Origin: Streptomyces sp. LUP47B
GTDB taxonomy: Bacteria; Actinomycetota; Actinomycetes; Streptomycetales; Streptomycetaceae
Length of the DNA stretch: 64,000 bases
NCBI RefSeq assembly: GCF_001746295.1
Contig: NZ_MJAH01000009.1
Coordinates: 262,566 to 326,565, forward strand
Reading direction: 5' to 3'
Shown one piece after another: positions 57,962 through 64,000 of the stretch (the stretch's first letter is position 1; each line of letters starts with the position of its first letter). Below the pieces are notes generated by a model. It saw nothing but the letters and a program-made list of their open reading frames with translations, was not told the DNA's origin and did not search any database. Both the position numbers and the translations under genes were made by a program.

Positions 57962-59362
57962 ATGTCCAACTCGCGTTCGTACAAAGCCTGGTCCGTGCCA
58001 CTGATCGCCGGAGTGCTCGCGCTCGGCGGGATACCCGCCCTGGCGGGCACCGCCGCCGCGGCCGCCCCGAAGTCCGTCCACGACGTCGTGGACGACTTCA
58101 ACGGCGACGGCTACAAGGACCTCGCCGTCGGCGCTCCGATCGCCACGGTCGGCGGCAAGCAGGGGGCGGGATACGTCACCGTCATGTACGGCGGCCCGCA
58201 CGGTCTGACCAAGGACCACCGCACGATCATCAGCCGTTCCACCAGCGGCATCCCGGGCGATCCCGCCGCGGGCGAGAACTTCGGCTACCAGCTGTCCACG
58301 GGGGACCTGGACGGCGACAGGCGCACCGACCTGATCATCGGGCAGGCCTCCTCGACCCGGGACGCGGTCGTCGTCTGGGGCGGCCAGGGCGGCCTGTCCG
58401 GTGGGGTGTCCGTGCCGGCCGCGACCACCCAGGCCGGCGACTTCGACGGCGACGGCAAGCAGGACCTGGTCCTGTTCCGCGGTGGCCGTGCCCCGGGCGA
58501 CGACCCGCTCGGCACCGAGGCCACCGTCTGGCGGGGCCCGGTCTCCAGGGCCGGGAAGCCGGCCGCCACGCAGGACTTCGGCTCGACCAAGGTGGAGCCC
58601 TACGACGTGATGTACGCCGCCGCCGGGGACGTCAACGGCGACGGTCGCGACGACCTTGCGCTGACCGTCTACCTCGGCGACGGCGGCATCGGGTCGCAGT
58701 TCTACCTGGCCAACCCCTCCGGAGGCGCCTTCACCTTTGCCGCCGCCCCCGAGGGCAGCGGCCAGGTGGCCTTCGGTGACGTCAACGGCGACGGTTTCGA
58801 AGACGTCGTCCGGGGCGTCCCGAACGACTCCACGGTCACCGTGGCCCTCGGCTCGGCCGCCGGTCTGAAGCCGGCGTCGACCTGGAAGTCGTACAGCCAG
58901 GACACCGAGGGGGTCCCCGGCGCCACGGAGGAGGAGGACCGCTTCGGCGACGCGGTGGCCGCCGGTGACGTCAACGGCGACGGCTACGCCGATGTGGCTG
59001 TGGGCGCGCCCGGCGAGGCGCTCGGCGACAAGGGCGGGGCGGGCATGGTCAACGTCCTCTACGGCAGCCACGACGGCCTGACCGGCAATGCCGCCCAGGG
59101 CTTCACCCAGGACACCGACGGCGTCCCCGGTGCAGCGGAGTCGAGCGACAACTTCGGCGGCTCGGTCAGCCTCCTCGACATCAACGGCAACGGCTACGCG
59201 GACCTCGCGGCGGCCGCGCCCCGCGAGAACTCCGGCGACGGCGCGGTCTGGTCGCTGCGGGGGCGTCCGACCGGCATCGTGACGGACGCGGCGTTCACCT
59301 TCGGCCCGGTGACGATCGGGGCGCCGTCCGCCAAGGCGTGGTTCGGCGGGGTGCTGTCGTAG
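57962..59362 (+). CDS. Secreted FG-GAP (integrin-alpha-type) repeat protein
   Basis: 466 residues with a Sec signal peptide (VPLIAGVLALGGIPALAGTA; cleavage near AAAA). About six FG-GAP/VCBS blades form a beta-propeller. Each carries a calcium loop such as DFNGDGYKDLAVG, DLDGDRRTDLIIG, DVNGDGRDDLALT or DINGNGYADLAAA. No catalytic domain or anchor is seen. Such Streptomyces proteins are presumed to bind cell-surface or extracellular ligands. A terminator follows at 59368. Confidence 0.93.
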   Translation: MSNSRSYKAWSVPLIAGVLALGGIPALAGTAAAAAPKSVHDVVDDFNGDGYKDLAVGAPIATVGGKQGAGYVTVMYGGPHGLTKDHRTIISRSTSGIPGDPAAGENFGYQLSTGDLDGDRRTDLIIGQASSTRDAVVVWGGQGGLSGGVSVPAATTQAGDFDGDGKQDLVLFRGGRAPGDDPLGTEATVWRGPVSRAGKPAATQDFGSTKVEPYDVMYAAAGDVNGDGRDDLALTVYLGDGGIGSQFYLANPSGGAFTFAAAPEGSGQVAFGDVNGDGFEDVVRGVPNDSTVTVALGSAAGLKPASTWKSYSQDTEGVPGATEEEDRFGDAVAAGDVNGDGYADVAVGAPGEALGDKGGAGMVNVLYGSHDGLTGNAAQGFTQDTDGVPGAAESSDNFGGSVSLLDINGNGYADLAAAAPRENSGDGAVWSLRGRPTGIVTDAAFTFGPVTIGAPSAKAWFGGVLS

Positions 59363-59367
59363 CAGGT

Positions 59368-59390
59368 CAGGACCCCGTTTCGGGGCCCTG
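59368..59390 (+). terminator. Terminator after the FG-GAP gene
   Basis: CAGG-A-CCCCG and CGGGG-C-CCTG pair around TTT with one A-C mismatch and are followed by GAAAAAATC. It lies six bases after the stop. Confidence 0.7.
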
Positions 59391-59420
59391 GAAAAAATCT
59401 CCGAAGAAATCCGCGGAGTC

Positions 59421-59447
59421 TGTCGATCCCGGCCTCTCCCGATCGAC
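59421..59447 (+). promoter_or_regulatory. Candidate ECF42 promoter upstream of the DGPF gene
   Basis: TGTCGA (59421-59426) and CGAC (59444-59447) are 17 bases apart, matching the TGTCGA (-35) and CGA/TC (-10) motif reported for ECF42 sigma factors in Streptomyces venezuelae. It lies upstream of the DGPF protein gene and the ECF42 gene, so the sigma factor would activate its own operon. Confidence 0.7.
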
Positions 59448-59467
59448 GCTGTGGTGAGAGGCCGGGA
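59427..59467. repeat. 12-bp inverted repeat over the ECF42 promoter
   Basis: TCCCGGCCTCTC (59427-59438) and GAGAGGCCGGGA (59456-59467) are perfect complements. The left arm fills the -35/-10 spacer and the right arm lies around the expected transcription start. A repressor operator or DNA-structural role is possible. Confidence 0.8.
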
Positions 59468-59499
59468 AGGACCGGCCCCGTAGCGACCGAGGAGTCACC

Positions 59500-59856
59500 A
59501 TGCCGCGTTACCTGTCGATGGTCCAGATCGACGAGAAGACCGCCCCCGCCGAGGGCCCCAGCGACGCCCTGATGCAGCGCATGGGCGAGCTGATCGAGGA
59601 GATGACGAAGGCCGGGGTACTGCTCGACACCGCCGGGCTCACGCCGACCGCGCAGGGGGCCCGGGTGCGCTGGGAGAAGGGGCAGCTGTCGGTGACCGAC
59701 GGCCCCTTCACCGAGGCGAAGGAGGTCGTCGGGGGGTACGCCATCGTCCAGGCCAAGGACATGGCCGAGGCGATCGAGTGGACCAAGCGCTTCCTGAAGG
59801 TGCACGAGGAGCACTGGACGGTCACCTGCGAGGTGCGGGAGATCGCGGAGGGCTGA
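59500..59856 (+). CDS. DGPF (YCII-related) protein, partner of the ECF42 sigma factor
   Basis: 118 residues. The name-giving motif is TDGPFTEAKEVVGGYAIVQA near 66-85; the fold is a YCII/DGPF ferredoxin-like dimer (MPRYLSMVQIDEK start, AIEWTKRFLKVHEEHW). DGPF proteins are encoded with ECF42 sigma factors and are their targets; their biochemical role is unknown. The gene is 47 bases upstream of the sigma gene, with an ECF42-type promoter in front. Confidence 0.92.
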   Translation: MPRYLSMVQIDEKTAPAEGPSDALMQRMGELIEEMTKAGVLLDTAGLTPTAQGARVRWEKGQLSVTDGPFTEAKEVVGGYAIVQAKDMAEAIEWTKRFLKVHEEHWTVTCEVREIAEG

Positions 59857-59903
59857 GCCCGCTTCCTTGGCTGCGGGACCGTACGGGTGTCGAATGGGGG
59901 GTT

Positions 59904-61181
59904 GTGACCTCACAGCCCCCCACCACCGACGCACGCTCCTCCGTGGAGACCGTCGTGGAGACCGTCTTCCGCATGGAGTCGCCGCGCATCATCGCCGGCG
60001 TCACCCGTGTCGTCCGGGACGTCGGCATCGCCGAGGAGCTCGCCCAGGACGCCCTGGTCGCGGCACTCGAGCAGTGGCCGCGCGACGGCGTCCCCGACAA
60101 CCCGGGCGCCTGGCTCATGGCCATCGCGCGCAGACGGGCCGTGGACCTGGTCCGGCGCCGGGAGAACTACGCCCGCAAGCTGGCAGAGATCGGCCGGGAC
60201 CTGTCGGAGACCGCCCCGCCGGAGGAGCCGTCCGACCCCGAGGACATCGACGACGACCTGCTCAGGCTCGTCTTCACCACCTGTCACCCGGTGCTGTCCG
60301 CCGAGGCCCGCACCGCCCTCACCCTGAGGCTGCTCGGCGGCCTGACCACCCCCGAGATCGCCCGCGCCTTCCTGGTCCCGGAGGCGACCGTCGCCCAGCG
60401 CATCGTGCGCGCCAAGCGGACCCTCGCCACGAAGAACATCGCCTTCGAGGTGCCCTACGGCCCCGACCGCGAGGCCCGCCTCGGTTCCGTCCTGGACGTC
60501 ATCTACCTGATCTTCAACGAGGGATACGCGGCCACGGCGGGCGACGACTGGCTGCGCCCCTCCCTGTGCGAGGACGCCCTGCGGCTGGCCCGTCTGCTGT
60601 CCGCCCTCATGCCCAAGGAACCCGAAGTACACGGCTTGGCCGCCCTGTTGGAGTTCCAGGCCTCCCGCACGGCCGCCCGCACCGGACCGCGCGGCGAGCC
60701 GGTCCTGCTCAAGGACCAGAACCGCAGCCGCTGGAACCGCATGCTCATCGCCCGCGGCATCAAGGCCCTGGGCCGCGCGGACACCACGGCCGCGGGCGCC
60801 CCCGGCCCCTACGTCCTCCAGGCCGCCATCGCCGCCTGCCACGCGCACGCGTACACCTACGAGGAGACCGACTGGCCGGCCATCGCCACCCTCTACGCCC
60901 TGCTCGCCGCCCGCGCCCCCTCCCCGGTCGTCGAACTCAACCGCGCGGTCGCCGTCTCGATGGCCGAGGGACCGGGCCCGGCCCTGGAGATCGTCGACGC
61001 CCTCACCGACGAACCCGCCCTGAACGAATACCACCTGCTGCCGAGCGTGCGGGGCGATCTCCTGGCCCGCCTCGGACGTACGACGCAGGCGCGGGCCGAG
61101 TTCGAGCGGGCGGCCGCGCTCACCCGCAACGAACGCGAGCGCGAACTGCTGCTGGAGCGGGCGCGGGAGTGCGGTCAGTGA
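59904..61181 (+). CDS. ECF42-group RNA polymerase sigma factor with long C-terminal extension
   Basis: 425 residues from the GTG at 59904. Region 2 lies at about 20-90 (IAEELAQDALVAALEQWPRD; NPGAWLMAIARRRAVDLVRR) and region 4 at about 115-170 (LTLRLLGGLTTPEIARAFLV; ATVAQRIVRAKRTL). The roughly 240-residue C-terminal extension (IYLIFNEGYAATAGDDWLRP; ELNRAVAVSMAEGPGPALEI; RGDLLARLGRTTQARAEFER) is typical of ECF42, is TPR-like at the end and replaces an anti-sigma factor in control. It is operonic with the DGPF gene. Confidence 0.95.
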   Translation: MTSQPPTTDARSSVETVVETVFRMESPRIIAGVTRVVRDVGIAEELAQDALVAALEQWPRDGVPDNPGAWLMAIARRRAVDLVRRRENYARKLAEIGRDLSETAPPEEPSDPEDIDDDLLRLVFTTCHPVLSAEARTALTLRLLGGLTTPEIARAFLVPEATVAQRIVRAKRTLATKNIAFEVPYGPDREARLGSVLDVIYLIFNEGYAATAGDDWLRPSLCEDALRLARLLSALMPKEPEVHGLAALLEFQASRTAARTGPRGEPVLLKDQNRSRWNRMLIARGIKALGRADTTAAGAPGPYVLQAAIAACHAHAYTYEETDWPAIATLYALLAARAPSPVVELNRAVAVSMAEGPGPALEIVDALTDEPALNEYHLLPSVRGDLLARLGRTTQARAEFERAAALTRNERERELLLERARECGQ

Positions 61182-61394
61182 CTTGTCGCCGAACGCGGCG
61201 AGCACCGCGGCACGGCGGCACTCCGCGGGGCGCCTCGATCGCCGCGAACAGCGGACAGGTCTTCGACACGGCGTACGAGGGCGACGACCCTGCGAGCACT
61301 CGGACGAGCAGCCGGGCCCTGCGCGTCGGCGACGGCCGGTCCGCCACCACGGCGCGGCCGGGCCCGGTCGGTGCCGACCCGCACCCGGAGCCGC

Positions 61395-62588
61395 TCAGGA
61401 CGCTCCAGCACCGGTGACGGCCCTCGCGGGGGCGCCGATCAGCATGGTCGGCGCCCCCGCGACCCGGGTCAGGAACACCGTCACGGAGTGCGGACCCTGC
61501 GGTTTCGGAAGGGCCTTGCGGCGCAGTTCCTCCGGCTCGACGGCCGACCCGCGCTTCTTCACGGTCAGGATCCCGACCTCCCGCTCCCGCAGCAGCGCCT
61601 TCAACTTCTTGACACCGAAGGGGAGTTGGTCGGTGATCTCGTACGCCGTGGCATACGGGGTCTCGCGCAGTGTGTCCGCGGTGACGTAGGCGATCGTGGG
61701 GTCGATCAGCCCGCCGTCGAGCTCCCCGGCCGCCTCGGCCACCAGATGGGCCCGGATGACGGCGCCGTCCGGCTCGTACAAGTACCGCCCCACGGAACGG
61801 ACTTCGGGGTCGGGGAGCCCCCGGCCGAGCAGGGTCCGCGGTCCCGGCAGCAGCGTGGCCCGCACGGCCCCCGGCGCGGTGCCGAACCACAGCACCGCCT
61901 CCTTCACGTCCCCGCCGTCGGAGATCCACTCCGCCTCGGCCTCCGCCGGAACCGCCTCGTGCGGAATGCCGGGCGCGACCTTCAGCGCGGCGTGCGGGGC
62001 CTCGAGAGCCGCCCGGACGGCCCACGACAGGGGCGGCGAGTAGGCCTCCGGATCGAAGATGCGGCCCCGCCCGCCCCGCCTCGCCGGATCCACGAACACG
62101 GCGTCGTACGGGGCCGTGTCGACCTCCGTGACGTCCGCCTCCCGTACGTCGATCAGGCCGGCGAGCCCCAGCGCGTCCGCGTTCGCCCGCGCGGCCGCCG
62201 CCGTCAGCGGATCCCGGTCGACCGCGAGGACCCGGATGCCGGCCCGGGCCAGCGCGATCGCGTCCCCGCCGATCCCGCAGCACAGGTCGGCGACGGAGGT
62301 GACGCCCAGGGCCCGCAGGCGCTCCGCGCGGTACGCCGCCACGCTCGCCCGGGTCGACTGCTCGACGCCGTTCGGCGTGAAGAACATCCGCTCCGCGTCC
62401 TCGGCCCCGAACTTGGCCGCCGCCCGCTGCCGCAACCGGGCCTGGCCGAGCGCCGCGGAGACGAGTCCGGCGGGATGCCCGCGGCGCAGCCGGGTGGCGA
62501 CGGCGAGTTCGTCGGCGGGGGCGGTGCCGCGCACCTCGTCGAGGAGGGCACGGCCTTCGGGGGTGAGGAGGGGGGCGAGGTCGTTCAC
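61395..62588 (-). CDS. Class I SAM-dependent methyltransferase, THUMP-like domain protein
   Basis: 397 residues from the GTG at 62588 (the nearby ATG is out of frame and stops at once). An N-terminal helical part (about 1-90) precedes the methyltransferase domain with the SAM loop VADLCCGIGGDAIALARAG (about 94-112) and the acidic VLAVDRDPLTAAAAR. The catalytic-type motif FVDPARRGGRGR and a C-terminal THUMP-like domain ending QGPHSVTVFLTRVAG follow. The substrate is unknown, probably RNA. The 213 bases before it (61182-61394) hold no gene I can support. Confidence 0.88.
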   Translation of the reverse strand: MNDLAPLLTPEGRALLDEVRGTAPADELAVATRLRRGHPAGLVSAALGQARLRQRAAAKFGAEDAERMFFTPNGVEQSTRASVAAYRAERLRALGVTSVADLCCGIGGDAIALARAGIRVLAVDRDPLTAAAARANADALGLAGLIDVREADVTEVDTAPYDAVFVDPARRGGRGRIFDPEAYSPPLSWAVRAALEAPHAALKVAPGIPHEAVPAEAEAEWISDGGDVKEAVLWFGTAPGAVRATLLPGPRTLLGRGLPDPEVRSVGRYLYEPDGAVIRAHLVAEAAGELDGGLIDPTIAYVTADTLRETPYATAYEITDQLPFGVKKLKALLREREVGILTVKKRGSAVEPEELRRKALPKPQGPHSVTVFLTRVAGAPTMLIGAPARAVTGAGAS

Positions 62589-62678
62589 CGGGTCATTGTG
62601 GGCCAGTCGGTGGACGGTCCGCTTCCGGCGGCGGTGTCGGCCCGGGTGCGAGGCCGTGACCTGCGAGGATCCATCCCC

Positions 62679-63620
62679 ATGGGAACAGTAGGACAAAAGT
62701 ATAAAAATGGGGCGTTGGTGGTGTCGGTGTCGATCCGTGGCGGCCTCGTCCTCCTGGCGGTGGCCGCCCTGGTCTCCGGCTGCGCCGACCCGGCCGGCAC
62801 CGGCGCACGGCCGCAGCGGCCCCTCCACGCACCCCCGGCCCCCGCCGCCGACCTCCAGGCCGACAAGACCCGCATCCGGGCCGCCCGACTCCGCGCCGAG
62901 CAGGCCCGGATCGCCGCCGCCAGACGCTGGGGCCTGACGAGGGTCCCGCTGACGGCCCCACTGGCGCCCGCGACCAAGCCCCGCATCACCACCCGCCCCG
63001 GCTTCGAGGTCGACGGCCATGAGCAGAAGGGGCTGCCGCCGGTCTTCACCACGGTTCCCACCGAGCAGAAGATCGTCTTCCTCACCATCGACGACGGCGC
63101 CGAGAAGGACCCCGCGTTCCTGCGGATGATGAGCGAGCTGAAGATCCCGTACACCGCCTTCCTCAGCGACTACCTGATCAAGGACGACTACGCCTACTTC
63201 GCGAGGATGCGGGACACCGGGGTCGTACTGAACAACCACACGCTCCACCACCCCTTCCTGCCCGCGCTGTCTTACGCCCGCCAGCAGCGCGAGATCTGCG
63301 GGATGCAGGACGTCATCGAGAAGCGGTTCGGCAGGCGGCCCACGCTCTTCCGGCCGCCCTACGGCAACTACAACGAGGACACCCTGCGAGCGGCCAGGTC
63401 CTGCGGCATCAGGTACGCGCCCATCTGGAACGAAGAGGTCTACGTCGACCACTGGGAGTACCGCGAGGAGGACCAGGACCTCCACCCCGGCGACATCGTG
63501 CTGAGCCATTTCCGGGGCCGGGGGGACTGGAAGGGCACGATGCCCGACATGGTCCGCCGCTTCCTGAACAGGGTCACGGCCGAGGGGTACGCGGTGGCCC
63601 GCCTCGAGGACTACCTGTGA
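62679..63620 (+). CDS. Polysaccharide deacetylase (CE4), lipoprotein
   Basis: 313 residues from the ATG at 62679; GTG codons at 62718 or 62721 are alternative starts. The lipobox ALVSGC marks lipidation. An Arg/Ala-rich coil (about 65-95) precedes the CE4 domain (about 130-310). Its motifs are TIDDGAEKDP (motif 1 Asp pair), NHTLHHP (motif 2 metal His residues), RPPYGN (motif 3) and a late DIVLSHF. It probably deacetylates peptidoglycan or an extracellular GlcNAc polymer. The next gene is a paralogue that starts at its stop (GTGA). Confidence 0.9.
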   Translation: MGTVGQKYKNGALVVSVSIRGGLVLLAVAALVSGCADPAGTGARPQRPLHAPPAPAADLQADKTRIRAARLRAEQARIAAARRWGLTRVPLTAPLAPATKPRITTRPGFEVDGHEQKGLPPVFTTVPTEQKIVFLTIDDGAEKDPAFLRMMSELKIPYTAFLSDYLIKDDYAYFARMRDTGVVLNNHTLHHPFLPALSYARQQREICGMQDVIEKRFGRRPTLFRPPYGNYNEDTLRAARSCGIRYAPIWNEEVYVDHWEYREEDQDLHPGDIVLSHFRGRGDWKGTMPDMVRRFLNRVTAEGYAVARLEDYL

Positions 63621-64000
63621 GAGCGCGGGTGCTGGTCGCCGCGGCGCTTGCGGCCGCCCTGCTCACCGGCTGTGCCCAGTCCGTCGATCCCATCGAACGG
63701 CTGGGCAAGAAGGCGGCGCAGCGGGTGGGGCCGGACCGGCCGGACGGGGCGGAGGTGCCGGACGGCGCGGACGGCCGGCCGTACCGCCACTGGGGCCTCG
63801 TGGCCCCGCTGCAGGCGCCCCCGCGCGCGGCGGCGCGCCCGTCGGTGCGCCGGGGCGGCCTGCCGCCGGTCGTGAGACGTGTCCGGACGTCCGACAAGGT
63901 CGTCTTCCTCACCTACGACGACGGTGCCGAGAGGGATTCGCGGTTCGTCGACATGGTCCGTGAACTGCGGCTGCCCGTCACCATGTTCCTCACGGACAGC
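63617..64000 (+). CDS. Second CE4 polysaccharide deacetylase (3' end outside window)
   Basis: The first 128 residues are visible, from a GTG overlapping the previous stop. There is a lipoprotein signal (VLVAAALAAALLTGC, lipid Cys at 19), a Pro/Arg-rich linker and the start of a CE4 domain with motif 1 FLTYDDGAERDSRF. The layout matches the preceding gene, so the two form a tandem duplicated pair, although identity is modest. The catalytic His motif and C-terminus lie beyond the window. Confidence 0.88.
   Translation, partial: MRARVLVAAALAAALLTGCAQSVDPIERLGKKAAQRVGPDRPDGAEVPDGADGRPYRHWGLVAPLQAPPRAAARPSVRRGGLPPVVRRVRTSDKVVFLTYDDGAERDSRFVDMVRELRLPVTMFLTDS

Noticed and set aside
61182..61394. 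Possible gene between the ECF42 sigma factor and the methyltransferase
   Set aside because: Open frames exist on both strands, but none has a start with ribosome binding site, codon bias or recognisable protein.
1..64000. tRNA/rRNA genes, CRISPR arrays, prophage or integrase genes
   Set aside because: None seen. No cloverleaf, no regularly spaced short repeats and no integrase-like protein. The repeats present are tandem or paired gene-end duplications.

Overview
The window is high-GC actinobacterial chromosome, almost certainly Streptomyces. The evidence is codon use with G/C in nearly every third position, frequent GTG starts with GGAGG-type ribosome binding sites, and the conserved spc/alpha ribosomal operon order running into truA, rplM-rpsI, glmM, coaA, glmS, acpS, alr and the tsaE/tsaB/rimI/tsaD block. 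XRE-DUF397-ATPase and ECF42-DGPF cassettes and secreted plant-polymer hydrolases add to this.

Layout. 1-9.0 kb: end of the spc operon and the alpha operon (rpsH end, rplF, rplR, rpsE, rpmD, rplO, secY, adk, map, infA, rpmJ, rpsM, rpsK, rpoA, rplQ). 9.1-11.5 kb: a secreted protein and truA. 11.5-26.3 kb: an accessory block. It holds a 1473-residue secreted PQQ-repeat/Ig-like protein, a Tat-exported beta-helix protein, and a seven-gene, mostly translationally coupled operon that looks like a dedicated exopolysaccharide factory (cellulose-synthase-like GT2, GH26 lipoprotein, two polytopic GT-C-like proteins, UDP-sugar dehydrogenase, DPM1-like GT2, GtrA flippase). 26.3-35.8 kb: back to core genes (rplM-rpsI, glmM, DUF389, coaA, glmS) with CbrC/immunity-like genes before glmS. 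35.7-41.1 kb: a decayed patch with a TnpB-type element, truncated genes on both sides, an XRE/DUF397/ATPase regulator triad and an Rpn-family remnant. 41.1-51.3 kb: core metabolism and t6A genes (acpS, nnr, M23 peptidase, alr, hydrolase, tsaE, tsaB, rimI, tsaD). 51.2-56.8 kb: xylan utilisation (GH3 enzyme, LacI regulator, GH10-CBM2 xylanase) with shared operator-like palindromes. 56.8-64 kb: LCP ligase, FG-GAP protein, ECF42 sigma with its DGPF partner and a matching promoter, a THUMP-like methyltransferase and two tandem CE4 deacetylases, the second cut by the window end.

Points that stand out. (1) The polysaccharide operon with its own hydrolase, uronate-forming dehydrogenase and lipid-linked-sugar branch. 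(2) A repeated theme: DNA spanning gene 3' ends and stop codons is duplicated nearby at rpsK, truA, glmM, glmS and the tsaD-linked gene/GH3 junction, the last as five ~153-bp tandem copies. (3) A TnpB-like protein with the RuvC triad but no zinc finger. (4) A perfect 24-bp palindrome before a 56-residue protein. (5) A YkuD-like protein without the catalytic cysteine.
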